Shown: positions 34,110-44,817 of the stretch, piece after piece
Layout: every line of letters starts with the position of its first letter
How positions within the stretch are numbered: the stretch's first letter is position 1
Source of the DNA: Polytrichum commune
Lineage: Eukaryota > Streptophyta > Polytrichopsida > Polytrichales > Polytrichaceae
DNA: 64,000 bases
Reading direction: 5' to 3'
Assembly (NCBI GenBank): GCA_950295325.1
Contig: OX485805.1
Coordinates: forward strand, 7,254,501-7,318,500
The notes under the pieces: model-generated
What the model saw: the letters and a program-made list of their open reading frames with translations, nothing else
What the model was told of the DNA's origin: nothing
The model's database searches: none
Translations under genes and position numbers: made by a program

Positions 34110-37027
34110 CACAACTTGAAATTGCTAATAAGTAACTCACATTTACTGCATGTTTAATATCCTCTAAGAAGTGGAGACTTGTGTAGAGCAAAAAATATCC
34201 GAACAATACATGTTTACCTTATATGCATAATCTCTACAATCCTCACCAAGTTTGTAAGCTACACTTCATTTATATAGGTTTGAAGCGTTATTCGGTACAT
34301 CAAAAGCTTATGTCATATAGGCGATAAAACATACCCATTTATGACATGGATGATCAAATTACTAAGTATTTATTTTCATTTAAAGACACCAAGTATGTGT
34401 ATTGTGACCCAATATTTCAATGTTATGGTTTTTGATGTTGTATTAGAATAGTGAGTTCATTTTGAGTAGGGTCATTTATGATGCATTTCACTAAAATTGA
34501 AAATATGTAGCTCAATAAAATGTTTTTTTGTGCTTGTAGCAATATAGTGTAGGCCTCTAAAATGCTTGAGAATCAACTCTTAAGGAAATAGGGATGTATG
34601 TCCATGAGATGAATGACAATATGTACAAATCCCCCAAAAATGTGGTAGTAATGTTTTACTCGGTCTATGGTATTCAATCCATTTGATTTAGCAAAACACA
34701 TTAAATAAACTGGGAATAAAATGATGTGAAATTATAAACATATGAAAAAATCAATTAAATATCATAATTTCCAATAGCATAAATCCTCATCCCATTTATA
34801 AAATATACAGAGTGAGATATTGCAACTTTTAGTCCATTAGAATTTTTTAGATGTTTAGGAACATTAAGACTTGTCTCTATCATGCTCATAAAATGATTCC
34901 AAACTTGTTATGCAAGCATTAAAATTTCAACCCACGTTCTTTTGTTTTAGGAATGAATCCAAGATTACTCGTTCATAGTCATGCAGGGCGGGTTGTTGGG
35001 CATAAGAGGGGTTAGGGTTGGGGGCACCACTTGGTGATTTCAATTGTTAGATGTAGCATTTCCACCATCCATAATTTGTACGTGGCAAGACGAAGGCTAT
35101 GATTTTGTGATAGGGAAGACCCTACATATTGTCATGTATGCTCATGCGGTAAAGCTTTAGTGATGGACAATGTGAATGCCTGGTGGCACAAGATGAACAT
35201 TAGGTGAGCTCCACATGACCCCCATTTTTTCATAAACACATCATTTTCACGGCCACAAAATTGTGTTTGGTGCAATTAGGTTGAAATTAGCCTAATTAAT
35301 TTGCACTAGGACTTAGGACTCAACATTGTAATTAAAGAAAAAGGACCTAACTAGGCTACCCATATATTGACCAATGTGTGGTAAGGTGTGGATCCAAGAA
35401 GAAACACCAAAAAGCCATGGGTGCAAGCATGATGGTAAAGTGGACCCAAAAATTGCTCTTGTATCCTAACACCATAGTGTTTTTGGTCAAACGCTTAAAT
35501 ATAATAGAAAAATGATGTTTAAATTCGTCATTTTTCCATGGTGACCTCTATTGTTGTGTTAAGTACTCAATTATAGAATACCAAGTTGAGATCTTCAAAA
35601 CTTATCATTAAGTATAATGCTCATCTTGTTTTGGCTAGATGAAAATGGCTAGATCTTGTTTTGGACATAAATTTCATGACCTCAACTATTATGAATTTGG
35701 TTGTTTTATCATGTTCCTAAACTTCATCATACACTTGAGGTCGTCATAAAAAACAAAACAAAAAAACATCAATTAAATGCAAATTTATCATAATTTTGAC
35801 AAGTATTTGTTCAATATCACCATTTGCACACCACTTGCATTGTCTTTTGAAAATTGTAGAATTTTTTTGAGATTGCTTTTGTCAACATGAACTTCTTGGC
35901 TGTGTAGATCAATATGTTTTAAAAACATTTATGATTGTTTTTTTTAATCACAAAATTCATTTGAATCACTTTCACTTAAACATGTGCAAGGATCAAGAAT
36001 TGTCCACTTTACCGTGTTTGCAATCGCATGTTATAAAAATAAAAAGTGGATTATATGCTCAATTTGTTAACCAACCAAAAGACTCAATAGTCAACATAAA
36101 TGGGGGGGGGACCTATATTTGTCACTCAATAAGAAAGGGAATCTTGAATTTGATATTTTTAGGGGATTGTTAAATTGATCACACATTGGTCAAACAATCA
36201 TAGTCAATATGTAAGGTGTCAAGTAGGCTTTGACTTGTCATCCAAGTTGGCCAAGTTTATTTCTTCTAACACATAGCTAAAGCCTTGCTCCTCTTCATGT
36301 GTATGATGAAGAATCAAATATTGACAAAGTCACACGACCTTGCGATACATTCTCTATGGTCCTTTCAACAAACTACGTGGTGGATTAAGCAATGCCCTAT
36401 TTTTATTCCTAACATGTAGTAAGATATGTGAGAATCCTAGGACCACATTTTTTAAGTTTGTTCCATAGACCTTGACGAAAGGGCACCCTCTCGGGAATAG
36501 GACAAATGTACCTTAGTGATCACTCATAAAAGCTCTTTTAGGTGTTTGTGGCCATTTGAGCTTTGGGTGGTCCGTATAGACTTGATTATTTGTATGTACT
36601 CATCAATATCGAACAAGTCTCCCATAATGTCTGCAACAAATTATAACAAATTAATTAAGGCCGCTTTACACCTAGAGGCGGGCCCAATTTCCCATAATAT
36701 TGATGTCTTGAAACTTGTTCCATAGACCTTAAGAAATGGACACCCTCTCGGGAATAGGAGAGATGTACCTTAGTGATCACTCATAAAAGCTACTTTAGGT
36801 TTCAAGTGTTTGTAGCCATTGAGCTTAGGTTGGTCGGTACAGACTTAATTATTTGTTTGTACTCGTCAATATTAAACATGTCTCCCATAACATCTGCAAC
36901 AAATTATCACAACTTAGCTTTGCTTATCCTACAATGGTGGAGCCCTAAACTCTCTCGCATGAACTTCCTGCTCTTTCATAAACTCAACTTTAATTTGTGA
37001 AAGTTTGGTGTGTTGATTGAGCTCAAA
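34110..37027. repeat. Dispersed repeat family, copy B (MITE-free, with local duplication)
   Basis: Collinear with copy A from ATCCTCTAAGAAGTG (34160) to GATTGAGCTCAAAGA (37014). At 36914-36916 it has the single TTA where copy A carries a 521-bp MITE. A segment of about 200 bases is duplicated: 36470-36655 and 36726-36910 both contain ACTCATAAAAGCT, then GTGTTTGT, then a run ending CTGCAACAAATTAT. Between the duplicates lies a stub resembling the MITE end (TTAAGGCCGCTTTACACCTA, 36655-36675), evidence of a second insertion followed by deletion. Confidence 0.7.
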
Positions 37028-37508
37028 GAGAACCATTGCAATCAAAATCTCGGGGTGGCAACTAGTGCAAAATAATTTGTAACAAATAACCCATCCATAG
37101 TATCTTTGTATGTTCACACCAAAGAACAATTTTACAAAATTTAGAATGAATTGATCTAGTGCACATTAAGACGGTCCTAATGCGCAATAATTTTCATTTG
37201 AACATGTTTGTGTATTCTGAATAATGTAATGTAGACACTCTCTTGGACAGGGGGACTCGTCCAAAATATGATCTTCATCATACCTAATTATAATTTTTAT
37301 AATTTACAAAAACGTGAAGATAATAGAAAGTATTTCGGCTTGTAACCCCTAACCCTAACTCTCTTCCCGACTTCTCTTAGTGGCTTCTCTCCCGGTCCTC
37401 TTTTGAACTCTTCAACCCCTCTTTCCTGCATCATGTTCTGAAAATTAGTAGCAATTTTCCGTGTAGTATGCATATTTATCTTTGTTGAAACGAAGGTTGA
37501 GTGTAAGT
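37028..37508. other. Intergenic spacer
   Basis: About 480 bases between repeat copy B and MITE copy 2, with no supported feature. Confidence 0.5.
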
Positions 37509-37511
37509 TAA

Positions 37512-38007
37512 GGGCCACTTCACACATGAGACTGAGAGCCCGTGATCATTACACTTCAAGCACTCTCATTGGTGGAAAAGCCGGAGCCGGTCCAAGTTCA
37601 CTTCACACTACGCTTGGGGGACCAACGGAGTGTGTGAATGCAAGATGGATGTAAAGTCTACATGGATTCCTACATGGCATCGAATGGATCGGGTTTCATG
37701 GTCACTTGGACTATTTTCAAAAACCACCTCTTGGAGGTAGGCCTACCACAAAACCAGGAGACCATGGCAGTGCGAACGTTCACAACCGTTGGTTTATTCT
37801 ATTTTATCATGTGTGAGGACCCATCTACAGAATTCATTGAAATAGAATTCGGTTGACGGCCCGGTCTCATATGACTTCACACTACACTTGAGGGTCCATG
37901 ACCACTCTACATGATTTTGGAGGTGTGTAGGGACGGCCTTTGGACACTTTCTTGTGGGCTCTCACAATTTCATGGTCATGGCTCTTGGCTCATGTGTGAA
38001 GTGGCCC
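37512..38007. mobile_element. Tourist-like MITE, copy 2
   Basis: Both ends read GGGCCACTTCACACATGAG inward, a longer match than in copy 1. It is flanked by TAA at 37509-37511 and TAA at 38008-38010. The length is 496 bp against 566 in copy 1. An imperfect central hairpin with CCACCTCTTGGAGGT at its loop lies at about 37697-37768. Non-coding. Confidence 0.85.
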
Positions 38008-39393
38008 TAAGACCCAGTTCAGAGTTTGTGTGTTTCGGACTCAGAATTGCCGTGCCTTGGTCACTTTATTGGCTCCTCTATTTTGGTTAGCCCTCTAAGA
38101 ACCCTCGACTGTGACTCATGTCTGAATTGAGAACATTATCTGATGCTGTGTCTAAAAATCTATAAAAGTATACTTCTGTAGTGGTCTGGATGGTGATTGT
38201 GATTGCATTTCGTATTTCGAGCACTTGGTGCTCTCCACATTATCACATGAGTTTTATGAATTACAAGATGCACATAAATTTGCTCTAGATAACTCTAGTA
38301 GAATGGAGATTCTTAGATCGAAGCCTGTTGGAATTGAGATTCTTAAGTCAAAGTCTGTTGGACGGATAAAACGTGATGCTTTGCAAGCTCAATTGCCACC
38401 ACAAGCGTATGTGGACATTGCAACAGTAGATGGATCTAGCTCAGTGAAGGTAATGACTACCACCAGAAGTGGTCGGATTGCCAAGAGAATTATACAAAGT
38501 TCGTAAGTTATTGAAATAATGAATACAAATTATTTGAGACATAATCTAGATTATATGTACGTTTATGTGTACATAATCTATGTTTTTGTGAAATTTTTGG
38601 ACGAGGTCCCTATGATTATTTGTTTGAGTTGCCGCCCTGGCATCAAAATTTCTCTTGCAGGTGCATAACTGAATATGCTCTTGCCTCGTACATAAAGATT
38701 ATTATGCGGCTAACCTTGCCAAATCGATTCTAGAGTTGTTTGTTGGAATATAAGGGCATCTAATGTGACTATTGGGTCTGGTGAATTTATTGTCATATTT
38801 GTTAGTCAACGGGTCTGCTACATTCTAAGCTTCTGCTGAGAGAGATTGTCGTATTTGTCACATTAGTGTGCTCAATGTGGTGACATCAACATAATCAAAC
38901 TGCATGTGTGGGTTTTAGTTGATTCTGGACAAGATCAAAATGAGAGCATAGTGGATGGTGAGCCGTTGGAGCAACGAATCATTCCCATGTTCGAGTTGGG
39001 TTAGTAGTCATAACTGATCCGCTCATGGACAAACTCCGGGAATAATGGATGATATTGTGCCTCCATATATGCCAAAATGTGACTTGTTTTGATGACCCAT
39101 CTATTTATGGATGAATGATCAATCATGTTGAAATATCTCATCCTTTTGGGGTTGAATAGTTTTCATCGTGTGCACCCTAGAGAGTTACCATGCTTATTTT
39201 TCTACCAATGAAATGACCACTTCCATTGCCTCACCAAAAAAATAAACTAAACGAAGGAGGAGAATGGCGGTGGCCTGCTGGGAAGAGGGCATATTCATTG
39301 TTGAGCGAGATGTTGAATTAGGGGGGAGGCTCAAGAACTACTAATTAAGATCGTAAGTCCTTAATTACTGAAATTGAAACCAATTTGTCAATG
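38008..39393. other. Intergenic region including one hypothetical open frame and a 148-bp repeat
   Basis: A plus-strand frame at 38225-38506 (93 residues) has protein-like composition with a 10-codon internal duplication (EILRSKPVGI / EILKSKSVGR) and a basic Ser-rich end. I cannot identify it, and it may be part of a repeat. Positions 38771-38918 recur at 41121-41268. Confidence 0.35.
38771..38918. repeat. 148-bp direct repeat, first copy
   Basis: It begins ATTGGGTCTGGTGAATTTAT, ends TGCATGTGTGGGTTTTAG and differs at about ten positions from 41121-41268. The copies are 2.35 kb apart in the same orientation. No TG-CA ends or target duplications suggest LTRs, so a segmental duplication is as likely. 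Confidence 0.7.
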
Positions 39394-39739
39394 AGGGGGT
39401 TGAAGCATAATGCTTTGGACATACATGTGTTCTTCCACATGGTCTTGGAGATTTGGGAGAGGGAGGCGAAAATGTTGACCTTGTAGGTGGAGATGAACAA
39501 GATGTTGCATTTGTATGTGCACTATGAAATTTACCAGATGATATGGATTTACAATATTTTACAAGGGGTCATATTCGTTGCCGTCATGCAATCAAACTTG
39601 TTACACTACAACAACCGGTGGATGACATTCAATTTGACAGCACTCGCGTCAATTATTACATGTGTCAAGGCTGGTGTAAAAACTTTTCTCCATTTGGTCA
39701 TGGGAGTGAATGCTTGCTACATACAACATCACATACAAG
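39394..39739 (+). pseudogene. Decayed paralogue of the membrane-protein exon 1
   Basis: The translation HMVLEIWEREAKMLTL, a stop (TAG, 39484-39486), then EMNKMLHLYVHYEIYQMIWI and VIFVAVMQSNLLHYNN aligns with YNVALEIWTAKDKLF through AVAQSNLLHCNN in the intact gene at 1549-4278. The splice donor is kept: ACATACAAG|GTAAGC at 39739/39740, equivalent to ACGCAAG|GTAAAG in the gene. The duplicate is therefore genomic, not a retrocopy. The stop, and a frame change before the donor, make it non-functional. No second exon was found downstream. Confidence 0.7.
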
Positions 39740-41120
39740 GTAAGCCATTCATGAGTTGTAGCCATTTTTCTTGTAATATCTTCTTTGTTAATTGATAAAC
39801 ACCGTGGGTCATTCCCTTGCAATAAGCTAGTTAGTCTCTCAATGGAATATCATGTTAATTTATAATCGCTTGAGAGGTACCATGCCTCATTAATGTGTTC
39901 AGTCGAATATCATTGTTTAAAATTGTTAACCTCTTTTTATTCTTTTGATTTGAATATGATTACTTTGAAGTTTAATAGATCTCAATCCTAATTAACTTCA
40001 CTCTCAGTGTAAGGCTCATTAAATGTGAGAACAACTAAGATGGAATGAGCTCTTAGATATTTGTATATATCCTTAAGTTCCATCCATATCTTTCAAAAGT
40101 AAATTCTCTCGATCACCATCATCAATTGTTATTGACAAAAGAATTCTCCGAAAGTTTTAATGAAGAACTCTCCAAGAGTTTCCTGAAGAAGGTCAAATTC
40201 GTAGTTGACATTATGATTTCCGTGATATATAAATCCTTCAACATCAAATCATACATTCATATATTTGAGTCAATTTTACATAATTATCAGTGTAAAATAC
40301 ATTATTCTGCATAATGTAAAATTACTTCCTTGATAAGTTATAGTAGTAGTGAGAACTGAATGTCAATGTCTTAAATAAAAATGCATATTCTTGCGTCTTT
40401 CTTCTTTAAGCTCGAGTGTTACCACTATAATTCTTATAAGTGTATTAAGAATGCATATGATAAGTTTAACCACATTGACATAATCTTGAATATAGAACTT
40501 CTCATACTTAATCATATATCATCATAAACCATCTTATGATAATGTAATAAACCAAAATATGCTTTAGTTGTTCTTTCACAAAGCATGGGCTACATCTTTA
40601 GTTTATAATACATAATTTAAATATTGTTGTTTGAGGAGTTCAGTCATGGATGTTTTTTTATGAAGAAAAAAAGAATAGACATGATCTTAATTCTATCAAG
40701 TATTTGATGAGTGTTAATGTTCATTTAATGTCAATTTGTCTTTTCAAAGTACTATTAATTCTCTAAAGTCTTGAGCGCTTCAATGCCACCCTCACAATAC
40801 TCTTTTGAGTGCTTGATCAAAAGATGCTACTTTCATCTAAATTGACCAATTATTTAAATATCATAACATCCACACAAGTCACAAATGATAGAGATAGAAG
40901 AGCTAACAATTATTGAATGAATAAATAAACGTGTGTATATTGAGAAGGATGCCTTGAAAAAGGTGAAATACAAGATAAGCTCAAGTGTTGTTTGCTAGTC
41001 AATCTTGAGATAACTTCATTGCTATGGAAAAATGTATGTGTCCTAAAAACATTTCCCTATGTATATTTTTTCCCTCTTACTAGAATCTATGTTCCAATGA
41101 TATGCATCTACTTTCTCTTT
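39740..41120. other. AT-rich intergenic region
   Basis: I see no exon, terminal repeat or conserved frame. It probably includes the remains of the intron that followed the decayed paralogue. Confidence 0.5.
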
Positions 41121-41268
41121 ATTGGGTCTGGTGAATTTATTGTCATATTTGTTAGTCAACGGGTCTGCTACATTCTAAGCTTCTGCTAAGAGCGATTGTC
41201 GTATGTGTCACATTATTGTGCTCAATATGGTGACATCAACGTAGTCAAATTGCATGTGTGGGTCTTAG
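41121..41268. repeat. 148-bp direct repeat, second copy
   Basis: Same orientation as 38771-38918, about ten differences by eye. The flanks differ immediately outside the repeat on both sides. Confidence 0.7.
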
Positions 41269-41326
41269 GGCCAAGTTCCATGTGCAGGTCCCGGTCCGTT
41301 TTTTTTAAAAGAAATGGGTGGGCCGG

Positions 41327-42055
41327 TATGAGCCCAAAATGAGTGCTCATATTTGTTTTATGTTTAGGATCTACTTAGAATTGCAATTGGAGTGTTGTTA
41401 AAACAATCAAAAGTATAAAAAGAGTGAGGCTTGGTGTGGATTTACGTTTAGGCCTTAAGCCTATTTTGTGTGGTTAAGTAGAAGCTTAGTGATATTAGGG
41501 AGAGTTGTGATTAAGTGAGTAGTGGTTGATGAAGCAAGAGGAAGGTCCTTGGATTTAAATGTTTGAATTAGAACATGCTCTTGTTGGTTTAAAGGGTAAA
41601 GGCTTAGTGGATAGGATAAGGTCCTACTAAGTAGGAGAAGGTTAAGGGGCTTGTGGTCTTGGGTGCCCTCTCCTCCTCCTCCTCCTCCTCTCCTCTCTTC
41701 ATTCTCTCTTCTTCCTCCCCTCTCTCGCTCTCTCCTCTCTAGGAGTGGGGAGCTCTTAGATTAACCAAAAAATAATGTGTGAATTAGGAAGTATTTTAGT
41801 GGAATTAGTGAATTGTTGTTAGAGTAATTAGTGATGGTACTTGTTAGACATTAGGTGGTACTTGTTAGACATTAGGTAGGACTTGTTGACTTCGGACCAA
41901 GGCCAAGGATAGCGGTTGGAATGGTTTAACTTTGGACTGAAAGGCTAAGGGAGCAGCTGGAATGGTTAAACTTTGGACTGAAAGGCTAAGGGAGCAGCTG
42001 GAATGGTTTAACTTCGGACTGAAGGCCGGGGATACTTGGCTAGGGGGTTAGTAGA
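41327..42055 (+). repeat. Truncated LTR-like block, copy 3, with ~41-bp tandem repeats
   Basis: It starts with ATGAGCCCAAAAT and has TATAAAAAGAGTG about 100 bases in, like the blocks at 17197 and 30900. A CTCCTCCTCC run lies at 41669-41695. About 3.5 tandem units of 40-41 bp (CTTTGGACTGAAAGGCTAAG type) fill 41891-42040. The block stops abruptly at the edge of repeat copy C, so its 3' part, including any AATAAAA, is missing. Confidence 0.4.
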
Positions 42056-42060
42056 ATGGG

Positions 42061-43605
42061 TATTTGATTTAGCAAAACACATCAAATAAACTGGGAATAA
42101 AATGTAAGTGAATTTATAAACATATGAAAAAATCAATTAAATATCATATTCCAATAGCAGAAATCCTCATCCTATTTATAAATTATACATAGTAAGATAT
42201 TGCAACTTTAAGTCCATTAGAATTTTTAGATGTTTAGGAACATTAAGAGTTGTCTCTATCATGCTCATAAAATGATCCAAACTTGTTATGCGAGCATTGA
42301 AATTTCAACCCACGTTCTTTTGTTTTAGGAATCAATCCAAGATTGCTCGTTCAAAGTCATGTAGGGCGGGTAGTTGGACATAAGAGGGGTTAGGGTTGGG
42401 GGCACCACTTGGCGATTGCCAACTATTAGATGTAGCATTCCCACCATCCATACTCTGAACGTGACAAAGGCTGGGATTTTGTGATAGGGAAAACCATACG
42501 TATTGTGATATATGCTCATGCGGTAAAGCATTAGCGATGGACAATTTGGATGCATGGTGGCACAAGATGAACATTGGGTGAGCTCCACATGATCCTCATT
42601 TATTCAAAAACACATCATTTTCATGGCCACAAAATTGGGTTTGGTGCAATTAAGTTGAATTTAGCCTAATTAATTTGCACTAGGACTTAGGATTGAGCAT
42701 TGTAATTAAAGAAAAAAGACCTAATTTGGCTACCCATATATTGACCAATGTGTGGTAAAGTGTGGATCCAAGAAGAAACATCAAAAAGGCATGGGTGCAA
42801 GCATGGTAAAGTGGACCCAAAAATTGCTCTTGTATCCTAACAACATAGTGTTTTTGGTCAAACACTTAAATATAATAGCCAAATGATGTTTGAATCCATC
42901 ATTTTTCCATGGTGACCTCTATTGTTGTGTTAAGTACTGAAATATAGATTACCAAGTTGAAACTTCAAAACTTATCATTGAGTATAATGCTCATCTTGTT
43001 TTGGCTAGATGAAAATGGCTAGATCTTGTTTTGGACGTAAATTTCATGACCTCGACTATTATGAATTTGGTTGTTTTATCATGTTCCTTAACTTCATCAT
43101 ACACTTGAGGTCGTCATCAAAAAACAACAAAAAAAACAACAACAACAACAACAACAAACCAAAAACAAAAACAAATACAAATCATCAATTAAATGCAAAT
43201 TTATCATAATTTTGACAAGTATTTGTTCACTATCACCACTTGCACACCACTTGCACTGTCTTTTGGAATTTGTAGAATTTTTTTTGAGATTGTTTTTTTC
43301 AACATGAACTTCTTGGCTTTGTAGATCAATATGTTTTAAAAAAACGTTTATGATTTTTTTGATCGCAAAATTGATTTGAATCCCTATCACTTAAACATGT
43401 GCAAGGATCAAGAATTGTCCACTTCACCGTGTTTGCAATCGTATGTTATAAAAAAAGAGTGGATTATATGCTCAATTTGTTAACCGGTCTAAAGACTCAA
43501 TAGTCAACATAAATGGGGGGACCTATATTTTTCACTCAATAAGAAAGGGAATCTTCAATTTGATATTTTTTGGAGATTGTTAAATTGATCACACATTGGT
43601 CAAAT
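42061..43605. repeat. Dispersed repeat family, copy C (truncated both ends)
   Basis: Collinear with copy A 10965-12450 (TTTGATTTAGCAAAACACAT to CACATTGGTCAAA). A CAACAACAACAACAA microsatellite expansion lies at 43125-43158, where copies A and B have a shorter A/C-rich run. It ends about 340 bp before the retroelement LTR. Confidence 0.75.
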
Positions 43606-43833
43606 GTTTTATGTTGAATCAGAGAGTCGTATTATACTCCACAACCCATGTTCCGTTCGCTGCCCATGTATGTGTAAACCTTAGGTAGGGCAGTCTATGG
43701 CATTTCGTATGCACAAAAGGTTGGCCTCCCTACCAACATGCATGCCGCCATTTTTTTATAAACAAACTGTATGCATTTATTCGGAGTCTCATATTATACG
43801 GAAAATATTGTGGGCATATGGCAATGTCACTTA
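43606..43833. other. Short spacer before the 107-bp repeat
   Basis: About 230 bases that match neither copy C nor the LTR. I see no feature. It may belong to the target in which the retroelement sits. Confidence 0.4.
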
Positions 43834-43940
43834 TGTCGTGTAAACTAAGATCGTTAAACACAACAGATCGAGTGTCGTTGTCAACATCAATTAGCAAAAT
43901 AAAATAACAAACTAAAATGCTAAACAACCACCTCTTCAAG
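43834..43940. repeat. 107-bp direct repeat flanking the 3' LTR (outer copy)
   Basis: It starts TGTCGTGTAAACTAAG and ends CACCTCTTCAAG. It differs by one base from 44375-44481. It abuts the outer edge of the LTR at 43942 with one base between. See the matching inner copy. Confidence 0.9.
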
Positions 43941-43941
43941 A

Positions 43942-44372
43942 TGAGGGTTTCTCTTTCCAAGCTTAAGAAACTAAAATGTCTCCTTACAAAGCTTAAGAAA
44001 CTCTAAAATTCACACACAAGAGTCAAGCTATTTCTCACTTCACGAAGGGAGAATCCAAGAGTGCAAGTGGTGGAGAAAGAATGCAAAGGCTTTACTCATA
44101 ATCTACTACACCATAGCCATGAGAAAGCAACAACAAGCTCTCTCTCTTTCAAAACACACTCACAAGACTTGACTTGACAACAATGGCAATTCAAGAGGCC
44201 TTCCTCTCCATACAACCCCAATCCTATGTGGAGTTCATCCATGGAGTGGATGAACAACTAACTAGGACTCCCAATGGAGTCCGTTATTCATCCCAACACA
44301 CATGGACTCCTAATGGAGTCCATTTACTCCTAAATTGACGTAACTTAGCCCCCGATGTCACCTCACATGACA
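43942..44372 (-). repeat. 3' LTR of the minus-strand element
   Basis: 431 bp, in element orientation from TGTCATGTGAGG to GAAACCCTCA, with the TG...CA ends usual for LTRs. It is more similar in several diagnostic places to the LTR of the plus-strand element at 59499 than to its own 5' LTR. It contains the 16-base self-complement of the primer site. No polypurine tract lies directly upstream; a G-rich AGTGGGGGC lies just beyond the adjoining 107-bp repeat. Confidence 0.9.
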
Positions 44373-44374
44373 GC

Positions 44375-44481
44375 TGTCGTGTAAACTAAGATCGTTAAAC
44401 ACAACAGATCGAGTGTCGTTGTCAACATCAATTAGCAAAATAAAATAGCAAACTAAAATGCTAAACAACCACCTCTTCAAG
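44375..44481. repeat. 107-bp direct repeat flanking the 3' LTR (inner copy)
   Basis: It lies inside the element, between the LTR and a G-rich tract that resembles a polypurine tract (AGTGGGGGC on the minus strand, just beyond 44481). It differs at one base from 43834-43940 (TAGCAAAC against TAACAAAC). Far longer than a normal target duplication. Confidence 0.9.
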
Positions 44482-44817
44482 TGCCCCCACTAGCAGATAA
44501 CGAGCCCCTCCAATCGGCTAGGAACAAACACACTCATCGGTAGAGTTGTTGAACATGATGAAGTTGTTGCTACATCTATACATATTTAATTGGGTAGTAG
44601 TAATCGAAGGAATTAAACTCGTGATTGACAAAATAATCCAAGAACTGTAGGCTGGGTGCAATGTGAGCCCCATCCTTAATCGTCTTCAACAATTAATGTT
44701 GAATTTTTGGATAACTCTTTCAATGTGGTCTTAATGTGATTTTCAATCCCATAAAATTTCCAACCAACTAAATAACAACTTCACCACTAAAACATGTGGT
44801 AAACATCCACAAAATTC
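44482..44817 (-). other. 3' non-coding part of the element after pol
   Basis: About 335 bases between the pol stop codon and the 107-bp repeat. AT-rich, no conserved frame. In element orientation it ends in the G-rich AGTGGGGGC run, a plausible plus-strand primer site. Confidence 0.5.

Noticed and set aside
38225-38506. Confident gene call for the 93-residue frame
   Set aside because: Protein-like but unidentified, with an internal 30-bp duplication and no clear splice or promoter context; mentioned only within the intergenic entry.
38840-38880. RING-variant-like fragment (ERDCRICH) in the 148-bp repeat
   Set aside because: Only eight residues fit, no further Cys/His ligands follow in frame, and the second copy does not preserve it.
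43834-44481. A TRIM element (105-107 bp terminal repeats with TG...CA-like ends around a 431-bp centre)
   Set aside because: The centre is exactly the LTR of the gypsy element, and no matching 5-bp target duplication lies outside the 107-bp copies.
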